Below are positions 1 to 5,980 of a stretch of DNA of 5,980 nt, one piece after another. Below the pieces are notes generated by a model. The model was given only the letters and a program-made list of their open reading frames with translations. It was not told where the DNA came from and did not search any database. The translations under genes were made by a program, and so were the position numbers. The stretch covers positions 1-5,980 of the forward strand of contig JAISSG010000106.1 of the NCBI GenBank assembly GCA_031273185.1, written 5' to 3'. Origin of the DNA: Treponema sp. (GTDB taxonomy: Bacteria; Spirochaetota; Spirochaetia; Treponematales; Breznakiellaceae). Positions within the stretch are counted from its first letter, which is position 1. Every line of letters begins with the position of its first letter.

Positions 1-795
1 TACAGCCAGGTGCTTGCCGACCTGCGCCTGGTACCGCTGCTCTGCGACGTGTCGTTTTCCTTTCCCTGCATGAGCCGCGAAACCATCGAAAAGGCAATAG
101 ACGCAAAACCTGCCGACGTACAGCCCCGCTGTATCGTGCTGCACCATACCCTCGGTTATAAACCGGACACGGCATCCATCGCCGCGATGGAACTTCCCCT
201 GATCGAGGACATTTCCCAAAGCTATGTCCCGCCCCTTGAACAGGCCAGCGGCCCCGCGCCGCACATCGTGCAGGGGATGTTTGCGATCCTTGGGCTTGAG
301 GAGCGTGATATGCTCACCTCCGGCGGCGGGGCGCTGCTGTTTGCCGCCAACCGCAAGGAAGGATCGCTGTTGCGCGCCCACTCCAACATCTCGCCTGAGT
401 ACTGCCTGCCGGACATCAATGCGGCGCTGGCAACCGTGCAGTTCAGGGAAGCGGGGCGAAACGCTGCCAGGCGGCAGGAGATCGCCCAAGTCTACACCCA
501 GGCAAGCCTTAGTACCAAGCACAAGCGCTTTGTCCCCCTGGACGAATACAGCAACTATGCGTTTTCCCTTGTGCTTGAAACCGGCATGAAGGACGTGGTG
601 TCCTATGCCCGCAAAAAAGAAATCATTGTTGAAAATGCCTTTGAGCAGAGCCTTACCGGATCGGGGATGGGCGATTCGGTGCTGTGCCCGGTAAGCTACT
701 CGCTGTCACTGCGAACCGTTTTGTTTCCCCTGTACCCCCGGCTCCGATCCCAGGAAGTACAGCGGGTATCCAGACTGATAACGACCCTTCCGTAA
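1..795 (+). CDS. DegT/DnrJ/EryC1/StrS-family aminotransferase-like protein, 5' end cut off by the window
   Basis: The frame is open from base 1 and ends at TAA 793-795, giving 264 codons. Family members usually run about 370-400 residues, so the N-terminus lies outside the window; the GTG at 10 is probably internal. Family landmarks are IEDISQS (202-222, matching the usual IEDAAQS strand whose Asp contacts the PLP ring nitrogen), the TSGGGALL turn near 316-339 (usually TGEGG), the PDINAALATVQ helix at about 403-435, the ARRQEIAQVY helix near 466-498, and a C-terminal CPVSYSLSLRTVLFPLYPRL segment. The family transfers amino groups to nucleotide-linked keto-sugars for surface glycans using PLP. 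Here the stretch that normally carries the Schiff-base lysine reads FAILGLEERDMLTSGGG and has no lysine, and the usual Glu of GEGG is Gly. I infer a non-catalytic or altered relative. The family is fairly sure; the substrate is unknown. It ends 16 bases before nadK and is probably co-transcribed with it. Confidence 0.78.
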   Translation, partial: YSQVLADLRLVPLLCDVSFSFPCMSRETIEKAIDAKPADVQPRCIVLHHTLGYKPDTASIAAMELPLIEDISQSYVPPLEQASGPAPHIVQGMFAILGLEERDMLTSGGGALLFAANRKEGSLLRAHSNISPEYCLPDINAALATVQFREAGRNAARRQEIAQVYTQASLSTKHKRFVPLDEYSNYAFSLVLETGMKDVVSYARKKEIIVENAFEQSLTGSGMGDSVLCPVSYSLSLRTVLFPLYPRLRSQEVQRVSRLITTLP

Positions 796-798
796 AGC

Positions 799-803
799 GA
801 GGA
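799..803 (+). promoter_or_regulatory. Ribosome binding site for nadK
   Basis: GAGGA sits 8 bases before the GTG at 812, in the short gap after the stop of the upstream gene. It supports the GTG start, which also gives a protein beginning at the expected first beta strand (HKAALFVNIHKENA). Confidence 0.6.
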
Positions 804-811
804 TTGCGGCG

Positions 812-1708
812 GTGCACAAAGCGGCTTTGTTTGTCAACATCCACAAGGAAAACGCAAGTACCGTCGCCGAGGAAATACGCATCGAGCTTGAAAAGCAGGG
901 GACCGATGTCACCGTTTTTGTGCTGGAGGGACTTTCCTTTATTTCGCTTAACGGCACTTTTGACATCGCCTTTACCCTTGGCGGCGACGGCACGGTACTG
1001 TATGTGGCACGGCTTCTTGCCGCCGAGGAAACGCCGATCCTCCCCGTGCACCTTGGCACGCTGGGTTTTCTTGCCGGCGTGCAGGAGGATCAGTGGCTTT
1101 CCGTTTACCGGCAATGGCAGAACGGCACGGCGCGGATTTCCCTGCGCTGTATGCTTGATCTTGCCGTCGAGCGGGGAGGGCAGGTCGTTTTTACCAGCGC
1201 CTGCCTGAACGATGCGGTCATTTCATCGCAGGGTATAGCCAAGCTGATACGCCTGCGTGCCGAAGCGGAAACAGCCCCCGGCGAGCTGGCAGACCTTGGC
1301 CACTACCGCTCCGACGGGCTTATCATGGCAACGCCCACCGGCTCCACCGCCTATTCGATGGCGGCGGGCGGTCCAATCCTCGACCCCGAAATGGAAGCCG
1401 TCATCGTCAGCCCCGTCTGCCCGTTCACCCTTTCCAACCGCCCCCTCGTCCTTCCCTCGCGGCAGACGTTAATCGTCACCGTGGAAATGGAGCAGCGCAG
1501 CGGGGTACTGCTGACCATCGACGGGCAGAACACCTTCGAACTAAAACCCGGCGACAAAATCACCATAAAACACTCGCCCCATTATGCGCGGCTTATCACT
1601 GCCGGGCAGTCGGCGTACTATTCTGCGCTCAAGGAAAAACTTGCATGGGGCGGGGACGACAAGGGCAACTCCACAAAAAACACCCCCGGGAGAATCGGCA
1701 ATGCTTGA
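812..1708 (+). CDS. nadK: NAD kinase (ATP- or polyphosphate-dependent)
   Basis: Cytosolic enzyme that phosphorylates the 2'-hydroxyl of the adenosine ribose of NAD to make NADP, the only known route to NADP in most bacteria. The 298-residue product is of normal length for the family. Diagnostic motifs are GGDGT at residues 57-61 (Asp59 is the expected catalytic residue), LGTLGFLAG at 81-89, Asn-Asp at 133-134 where many relatives have Asn-Glu, SDGL at 167-170 followed by TPTGSTAYSMAAGGPI at 174-189, a CPFTLSNRPLVLP segment at about 203-215, and IDGQ at 236-239. The GTG start is supported by GAGGA 8 bases upstream and by the position of the first strand. The last 20 or so residues (from about GGDDKGNS) are low-complexity, look non-conserved, and run into the recN start, overlapping it by 8 bases. 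This suggests translational coupling. Family assignment is very secure. Confidence 0.96.
   Translation: MHKAALFVNIHKENASTVAEEIRIELEKQGTDVTVFVLEGLSFISLNGTFDIAFTLGGDGTVLYVARLLAAEETPILPVHLGTLGFLAGVQEDQWLSVYRQWQNGTARISLRCMLDLAVERGGQVVFTSACLNDAVISSQGIAKLIRLRAEAETAPGELADLGHYRSDGLIMATPTGSTAYSMAAGGPILDPEMEAVIVSPVCPFTLSNRPLVLPSRQTLIVTVEMEQRSGVLLTIDGQNTFELKPGDKITIKHSPHYARLITAGQSAYYSALKEKLAWGGDDKGNSTKNTPGRIGNA
1688..1692 (+). promoter_or_regulatory. Ribosome binding site for recN
   Basis: GGGAG lies 8 bases before the ATG at 1701, inside the end of nadK. It decides the recN start against an in-frame upstream ATG at 1584, which would add 39 residues unlike RecN. Confidence 0.6.
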
Positions 1709-3413
1709 GGAACTGACAATCAGGAACTATGCCCTCATCGATTCCATTTCGCTGTCCTTCCGCTCGGGCTTTAACGTGCTGTCCGGCGAGACGGGCGCGG
1801 GCAAATCGATCATCGTTGATTCGCTGAGTTTCCTCATGGGCGGAAAGGCGGAGACGGACGTTATACGATCCGGCAGCGAGGAGGCAAGCGTTTCCGCCGT
1901 TATATCCATCGGCAAGGGCAACGCCGATGCGGTGGAATGGCTGAAAAGCCGCGACATCAACTGCGAGGAAGACACCATCATTGTCCGGCGCACGATCCGG
2001 TCGAGCGGCAGGGGATCGATATTCATTCAGGAAGCGCCGGTAACAAAGGCAGACCTTGGCGGCTTTATGTCGCTGCTCTTTGACCTGCACGGCCAGCACG
2101 ACCACGAGTCGCTGTTGCGCAAGGAAAACCACCGCCGCTATCTGGATCGCTTTGCCGGTATCGAGGACGAAGTGCTTGCCTACTCAAAGGTTTTTTTCGA
2201 GCTTTCCGAAAAGCGCAAGGCGCTGGAAGCGTCGTTCAATTCGCAGAAAGACCGTGAGACAAAACTGGAACTGCTCCGCTATGCCGTGGACGAAATCGCC
2301 GGTGCCGCGCTTCGCAGCGGGGAAATACGCGACCTTGAGAACGAGGCGCAGATGCTTTCCGATTTCGAAAAACTTGCCAACCATGCCAGCGCCGCCGCCG
2401 ATGCGCTCTATGACAGCGACGAATCGTCCATGCTGAGCCTTGCCCGCCGTGCGCGAAACGCCATCGACGGCGCGGTGTCCATCGATTCGTCGCTGGTCGG
2501 CATTCAGAAGCGTCTTGAAGACCTGTACTACGAGGCGGAAGACATCGCCGGTGAGTTTCGCAGTTACCGCGACGATCTCCGCTTTGATCCACGCCGTCAG
2601 GAGGCGATAGACGAGCGGCTTGCCCTGCTGTACAAGCTGCGAAAAAAATACGGCGAAACGGAGGAGGCGATACTCGCCTACCGCGCCACCGCCGAAGCCG
2701 AGATAGAAACCCTTGCCAACACCGAGGAAAACCGCGAAAAGCTCAAGGGGGAAATCGCCGCGCTGGAAAAGGACGCAGCCGCCAGAGCCGCCGTCCTGCG
2801 CCAGAAGCGTACCGCCGCCGCCACCACCCTCGGCGGGCGCATCGGCGAGATACTCAAGCGGCTGGGAATGCCCGCGGCCCGTTTCTCGCCGACACTGATC
2901 CCCAAAACCCGCAGCGACGGCGCGCAGGGCTTTGTGTGCGGCCCTTGGGGCGCGGAGGACGTGGAGTTTCTGTTCTCCGCCAATTCCGGCGAGCCGCTTA
3001 AAGACCTTTCCCGTGTCGCATCCGGCGGCGAGCTTTCCCGCGTGATGCTTGCCATCAGGACAGTGCTTTCCGCTGGGGAAGGCGGCGGCGACAGCATAGA
3101 AACCCTGGTCTTTGACGAAATCGATGCGGGCATCGGCGGCGAGGTTGCGCTGGCGGTAGGGGAGTACCTTGAAAAAATGGGGGAACGGCTGCAAATTTTC
3201 TGCGTCACCCACCTTGCCAGCATTGCGGTACGCGCCGCCAACCACTTCAAGGTCGAAAAGCGCACCGAGGGGGGCAGAACCTTTACCGGGGTCGGTCCCC
3301 TCAGCGCCGAGGGCAGAAGAAAGGAAATCGCGCGAATGCTTGCCGGGGACAGCGGGACTGCGGCACTTGCCCATGCAGACGATTTGATCCTAAAATATAG
3401 TAGAGGCAGTTGA
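1701..3413 (+). CDS. recN: DNA repair protein RecN (SMC-like ATPase)
   Basis: SMC-family ATPase that acts at DNA double-strand breaks in the RecA recombination pathway, on the nucleoid. The 570 residues fit the family length of roughly 550-570. In order: the canonical N-terminus MLEELTIRNYALID; Walker A GETGAGKS at residues 29-36; the RecN-typical DLHGQHDHESLL at 128-139; long charged helices forming the coiled-coil arms, about 161-200 and 311-385; the ABC signature SGGE at 441-444; Walker B with VFDEIDAGIGG at 470-480, where Asp472 and Glu473 are the Mg-binding and catalytic residues; and the switch histidine His504 in CVTHLASIA. All catalytic residues are present, so it should be active. 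The ATG at 1701 is chosen because it gives the canonical N-terminus and has GGGAG 8 bases upstream. It overlaps nadK by 8 bases. I see no LexA-type operator, and as an internal operon gene it may not have its own SOS control. Confidence 0.97.
   Translation: MLEELTIRNYALIDSISLSFRSGFNVLSGETGAGKSIIVDSLSFLMGGKAETDVIRSGSEEASVSAVISIGKGNADAVEWLKSRDINCEEDTIIVRRTIRSSGRGSIFIQEAPVTKADLGGFMSLLFDLHGQHDHESLLRKENHRRYLDRFAGIEDEVLAYSKVFFELSEKRKALEASFNSQKDRETKLELLRYAVDEIAGAALRSGEIRDLENEAQMLSDFEKLANHASAAADALYDSDESSMLSLARRARNAIDGAVSIDSSLVGIQKRLEDLYYEAEDIAGEFRSYRDDLRFDPRRQEAIDERLALLYKLRKKYGETEEAILAYRATAEAEIETLANTEENREKLKGEIAALEKDAAARAAVLRQKRTAAATTLGGRIGEILKRLGMPAARFSPTLIPKTRSDGAQGFVCGPWGAEDVEFLFSANSGEPLKDLSRVASGGELSRVMLAIRTVLSAGEGGGDSIETLVFDEIDAGIGGEVALAVGEYLEKMGERLQIFCVTHLASIAVRAANHFKVEKRTEGGRTFTGVGPLSAEGRRKEIARMLAGDSGTAALAHADDLILKYSRGS
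3402..3406 (+). promoter_or_regulatory. Ribosome binding site for the gene at 3417
   Basis: AGAGG is located 10 bases before ATG 3417, at the very end of recN. recN ends in TGA followed at once by an in-frame TAG (3411-3416), and the next ATG begins directly after. This tight arrangement suggests re-initiation by the same ribosomes. Confidence 0.5.
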
Positions 3414-3416
3414 TAG

Positions 3417-4232
3417 ATGGCTAAGGTCACCGATAACGAGCGAATATTATTCAACAGCAAAATTGTCCCCTTCCGCGAAGCAATCGAGGCAATCCTCAAG
3501 GAAGAAAAGGAGGCCTATGCTTTGCTGAAGGGCAAAGGCCCGGACTCGGCAATCAAACGCCTTGAGATAGCCGAAGCGATGCTCAACCTTGCCTCAAACT
3601 ACATGGTGATAAACGGCGTATCCCTTTCGGTACAGAATCAAAAATCCGAAGAAGCGCTGAACGATGCCAGGAAAGCGCTGTACAAAAGCGTTATATACAT
3701 TGAGGAAGCGGTAAGCAATTTCGTTGACGCGCCGTATTCCGAGTATGAAAAGCGGCTTGATGAAATTGAGGCGGTAAGCCCGGCCCAGCGGTTCTTTTTG
3801 GTTCGAAAAATGGGCCTTGCTATCGAGCTTTTGGAACATGCCTACGGGGACAACAGCAAATGGAAGTGGGGATTTGTTGAAATCGAGGGACGCTACGCCG
3901 TTGTCACAAAGAACCTGATAAACCTGCGGGACGTTATGATCAACACCGATCCGCGGTCTCCCCATTACGAGCCGGTCACCTTCCACCTGAGCCTGGCAAG
4001 AAAGCTCCTCCTGGATGCGGCGAATCGTTACCGCGAAAAGTATGAATTATCCACCAACAACATTGATGATTTCAAAAAGGGCATTTCCTTCCTTTCGGCG
4101 CTGAGGCTGCTGAACTTCCTAACCGGCGATCAAGCGGAGGCAACGATTGCGCAAAAGAAACTCAAAATCTGGACAAACAAACTGACATCGGACATGGAAA
4201 GGATGAAAATGATGGCAAGCAGAAAAGGCTAG
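3417..4232 (+). CDS. Conserved-looking helical cytoplasmic protein of unknown function
   Basis: I do not recognise a named family. The 271-residue product has no signal peptide, no membrane segment and no cysteine. It is rich in Lys, Glu, Ala and Leu and reads as a chain of amphipathic helices, for example about residues 18-40 (FREAIEAILKEEKEAYALLK), 44-66, 76-105 and 124-150. A TPR-like or other helical-repeat fold is possible, but I can show no clean 34-residue period. A short tryptophan-containing stretch, KWKWGFVEIEGRYAVV, near the middle is the most distinctive segment and may mark a conserved site. The C-terminus is basic (MKMMASRKG). It lies 3 bases after recN and 1 base before the ABC exporter gene, so it is almost certainly co-expressed with them. 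From memory, treponemes have a hypothetical gene next to recN that could be the same family; this is unverified. Base composition is visibly less GC-rich than recN. Confidence 0.85.
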   Translation: MAKVTDNERILFNSKIVPFREAIEAILKEEKEAYALLKGKGPDSAIKRLEIAEAMLNLASNYMVINGVSLSVQNQKSEEALNDARKALYKSVIYIEEAVSNFVDAPYSEYEKRLDEIEAVSPAQRFFLVRKMGLAIELLEHAYGDNSKWKWGFVEIEGRYAVVTKNLINLRDVMINTDPRSPHYEPVTFHLSLARKLLLDAANRYREKYELSTNNIDDFKKGISFLSALRLLNFLTGDQAEATIAQKKLKIWTNKLTSDMERMKMMASRKG

Positions 4233-4233
4233 C

Positions 4234-5980
4234 ATGGCAAAATTTGCCGAATCGCTGCGGCACTACAAATCTCTGCTGCCATACCTTAGCCGTTACCGCC
4301 GCAGTTATTTCTGGGGGCTGGCGTGCCTCATCGTCGTTGATGCGGCGCAGATTGCAATCCCCCAGTTTATCCGCCGCGCCATCGACCTTATCAGTTCCGG
4401 GGATTTCCAGTGGGGCGAGATTGTCCGCCTCTGCCTGTGGATGGTTGGGACAATGGCGCTTATTTCGCTGGGACGGTTTTTCTGGCGGTATTTCATACAC
4501 GGCTCCTCCCGCAAAATCGAAACAGAGATGCGGAACAAGCTCTTTGGTCATTTGCAGACCCTTTCCTGGGACTTCTACCAGAAAAACAAAATCGGCGACC
4601 TTATGGCCCGCTCAACCAACGACCTGAACGCCGTGCGTATGGCTATCGGCATGGGGCTGGTCGCTTTGGTTGACTTTGTGGTAATGGCATCGGCAATTTT
4701 GATAATACTGTTTGCACAGGACGCACGTTCCGCGCTGTTCTCCGTCATGCCGCTTCCCTTGGTAACAGTGATTATCCTGATCTTTGGCAAATCGGTTGGC
4801 AAAAAATTCCAGCGGGCACAGGAAGCCTACTCAAAGATGAGCGACACCGCGCAGGAAACCTTTGCCGGTTTGCGGGTAATAAAATCCTTTGTCAAGGAAT
4901 GGTGGTTTGTCAAAAAATTCGCCGCCGACAACGACGAGTACCGCAAGGCAAACATGGAACTTGTCCGCCTGTTCGGGCTGTTCTTCCCGCTGGTGACGTT
5001 CCTCTCCCAACTGACCGTCATGCTGATGCTGGTATTCGGCGGCATACGGGTGATCAACGGCCTGATGAGCCCGGGAAGCCTTGTGGCGATGTTCCGCTAC
5101 CTTACCATGCTTATCTGGCCGCTCATGGGCGCGGGCTTCACGGTAAACATGATCCAGCGGGGGGCGGTTAGCCTTGGCAGGGTGAACGAGGTGCTTAATA
5201 CTGTGCCTTCAATAAAGGAAGAAGAATATCTCTCGCAGAGGCGCAGAGACGCAGAGGAAGACACGGAGGAAGAGAGGGAAGGGGGGGGATGCAGGGAAGA
5301 AGAGAGTGCTATCGAGATTAGGGGGCTGGGGTTTTCTTACGATGGGGATAATGTGGTGCTGGAGGACCTTAGTTTTGCGGTGGGGCGGGGGGAGTGGCTG
5401 GGAATAATGGGGAAGACGGGATCGGGTAAGTCTACGTTGATAAAGACATTGACAAGAATGGTGGACCCTCCGCCCGGTACGGTGATGGTTTTGGGCAAAG
5501 ATGTGAGGGACTGGCGGCTTGATGCATTGCGGGGGCTGTTTGCGGTAAGCCCGCAGGACAGTTACCTTTTTTCGGATTCGATTCAAAATAACATTGGCTA
5601 TGGGCTTGATCTTCCCGAACGGGCGGTGCTGGAAAAGGCGGCGCTTATGTCGGCGCTGGAACGGGACATTGCGGCGTTTGCCGACGGCAGTGATACCCTC
5701 ATCGGCGAACGGGGGCTGACGCTTTCCGGCGGGCAGAAACAGCGGGTCGCCATCGCCCGTGCCCAGGTGATGAACAGCGAAATTCTCATCCTTGATGACT
5801 CGCTGTCGGCGGTTGACGCGGAGACCGAACGAAAAATTCTTGATGCGCTGTTGCTGGAGAGAAAGGGCAAGACGACGATAATCATTTCGCATCGGGTTTC
5901 AACCCTTCGCTATGCGGATAAGGTGCTTGTTCTTGACGGGGGAAGGCAGAGCGAATACGGCAGCCCGGCAGAGTTGGCGA
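4234..5980 (+). CDS. ABC exporter half-transporter (membrane domain plus ATPase), degenerate-site subunit type, 3' end cut off
   Basis: The frame is open from ATG 4234 to the window edge (582 codons), with AAAAGG 5 bases upstream as a weak ribosome site. Residues 1-315 form a type-I exporter membrane domain. Six hydrophobic spans fall at about 26-45, 63-82, 136-160, 165-185, 244-270 and 282-302. Coupling-helix signatures are SWDFYQKNKIGDLMARSTND (111-130) and QETFAGLRVIKSFVKE (207-222). The ATPase domain has A-loop Tyr369, Walker A GKTGSGKS (393-400), Q-loop Gln441, signature LSGGQ (497-501), Walker B ILILDD (517-522), D-loop SAVD (525-528) and H-loop His553. The residue after Walker B is Asp522, not the catalytic Glu. 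MdlA/YheI-type subunits of heterodimeric exporters share this, so a partner with the intact Glu probably follows. The substrate cannot be told from sequence; drugs or lipids are usual. The inter-domain linker (about 328-358) is lengthened by repeat-like sequence. Only a few tens of C-terminal residues should be missing. Confidence 0.95.
   Translation, partial: MAKFAESLRHYKSLLPYLSRYRRSYFWGLACLIVVDAAQIAIPQFIRRAIDLISSGDFQWGEIVRLCLWMVGTMALISLGRFFWRYFIHGSSRKIETEMRNKLFGHLQTLSWDFYQKNKIGDLMARSTNDLNAVRMAIGMGLVALVDFVVMASAILIILFAQDARSALFSVMPLPLVTVIILIFGKSVGKKFQRAQEAYSKMSDTAQETFAGLRVIKSFVKEWWFVKKFAADNDEYRKANMELVRLFGLFFPLVTFLSQLTVMLMLVFGGIRVINGLMSPGSLVAMFRYLTMLIWPLMGAGFTVNMIQRGAVSLGRVNEVLNTVPSIKEEEYLSQRRRDAEEDTEEEREGGGCREEESAIEIRGLGFSYDGDNVVLEDLSFAVGRGEWLGIMGKTGSGKSTLIKTLTRMVDPPPGTVMVLGKDVRDWRLDALRGLFAVSPQDSYLFSDSIQNNIGYGLDLPERAVLEKAALMSALERDIAAFADGSDTLIGERGLTLSGGQKQRVAIARAQVMNSEILILDDSLSAVDAETERKILDALLLERKGKTTIIISHRVSTLRYADKVLVLDGGRQSEYGSPAELA
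5230..5305 (+). repeat. Dispersed-repeat-like purine-rich insertion in the ABC transporter linker
   Basis: Three CGCAGAG units begin at 5234, 5242 and 5250, an exact 8-base period. A degenerating purine-rich tail (CACGGAGGAAGAGAGGGAA) and a run of eight G follow. On this strand it encodes a highly charged stretch, SQRRRDAEEDTEEEREG and onward, that does not belong to the ABC fold. On the other strand it reads as a string like FLCVSAPLRE. I recall such CGCAGAGG/CGCAGAGA strings, and the antisense PLRLCVSA-type peptides, as recurring in many unrelated bacterial genomes, mainly between genes. That is memory, not a search. The flanks PSIKEE (325-330) and AIEIRGLGFSY (359-369) are the usual linker ends, so the edges are set by loss of similarity and are approximate. 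I see no second copy in this window. Confidence 0.7.
5281..5288 (+). repeat. Run of eight G inside the coding sequence, possible slippage site
   Basis: An uninterrupted G8 lies in the linker between the membrane and ATPase domains. In the present length the frame is open through the ATPase. Losing one G moves the frame to a TAA at 5405-5407, and gaining one moves it to a TAG at 5319-5321. Both stops precede Walker A. Poly-G tracts are known phase-variation sites in Treponema pallidum and other bacteria; whether this one varies is not shown by a single sequence. Confidence 0.5.

Noticed and set aside
796..811. Possible promoter or terminator between the first gene and nadK
   Set aside because: The gap is only 16 bases, holds the ribosome site, and shows no hairpin with a T-tract.
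684..1208. Forward open frame of 174 codons bridging the first gene and nadK
   Set aside because: It is in a different frame from both well-supported genes and is Pro/Arg-rich without motifs; a shadow of their coding sequence.
1584..1700. 39-residue N-terminal extension of RecN from an upstream ATG
   Set aside because: The extra residues (Arg/Pro-rich) are the out-of-frame reading of the nadK 3' end and lie ahead of the canonical MLEELTIRNYALID start, which has its own ribosome site.
2190..2197. T7 run in recN (and an A7 run near 2642-2648) as slippage sites
   Set aside because: Both are in coding regions with ordinary Phe and Lys codons, and runs of seven A or T are common. Nothing nearby suggests programmed or phase-variable frameshifting.
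2184..3374. Long antisense open frame of 396 codons across recN
   Set aside because: It lies wholly opposite recN, which has every expected motif. Its translation is low-complexity Gly/Ala/Phe-rich with no family features, as expected for an antisense frame of a GC-rich gene.
5209..5892. Antisense frame of 227 codons over the ABC ATPase, ending in a FLCVSAPLRE-like tail
   Set aside because: It is opposite strongly conserved Walker A, signature and Walker B coding sequence and has no start context. The odd tail is just the reverse reading of the repeat, which is reported as a DNA feature.

Overview
This window is a gene-dense, moderately high-GC bacterial segment in which every recognisable gene is on the + strand. 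Gaps are 16 bases or less and one gene pair overlaps. It reads as one transcription unit that starts before the window and continues past it. I see no internal promoter, terminator, RNA gene or CRISPR array. The gene order (DegT-like protein, NAD kinase, RecN, a helical protein of unknown function, an ABC exporter) and the style of the unknown protein suggest a spirochaete of the Treponema group. This is a judgement from memory of that lineage, not a database result, and I hold it with moderate confidence.

Layout. Positions 1-795 hold the C-terminal two thirds or so of a DegT/DnrJ/EryC1/StrS-type protein that appears to lack the PLP-binding lysine. Positions 812-1708 encode NAD kinase (nadK, GTG start). 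Positions 1701-3413 encode the DNA repair ATPase RecN, overlapping nadK by 8 bases. Positions 3417-4232 encode a 271-residue soluble, mostly helical protein that I cannot assign. From 4234 to the window edge runs an ABC exporter half-transporter (membrane domain fused to ATPase domain) that is cut off near its C-terminus.

Function. nadK and recN are housekeeping genes that sit side by side in other phyla too (E. coli, for example), so the pair is probably ancient. The exporter has an Asp in place of the usual catalytic Glu after Walker B. This is typical of the degenerate half of heterodimeric exporters, so a partner gene is expected just downstream.

The most unusual region is the linker between the membrane and ATPase domains of the exporter, about 5230-5305. 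It carries a purine-rich sequence built on three CGCAGAG units at an 8-base period, which looks like a dispersed intergenic repeat that has landed in frame inside a gene. It is followed by a run of eight G. One base gained or lost in that run would stop translation before the ATPase domain, so it is a candidate on/off switch. The next roughly 250 bases have glycine codon use clearly unlike the rest of the same gene.
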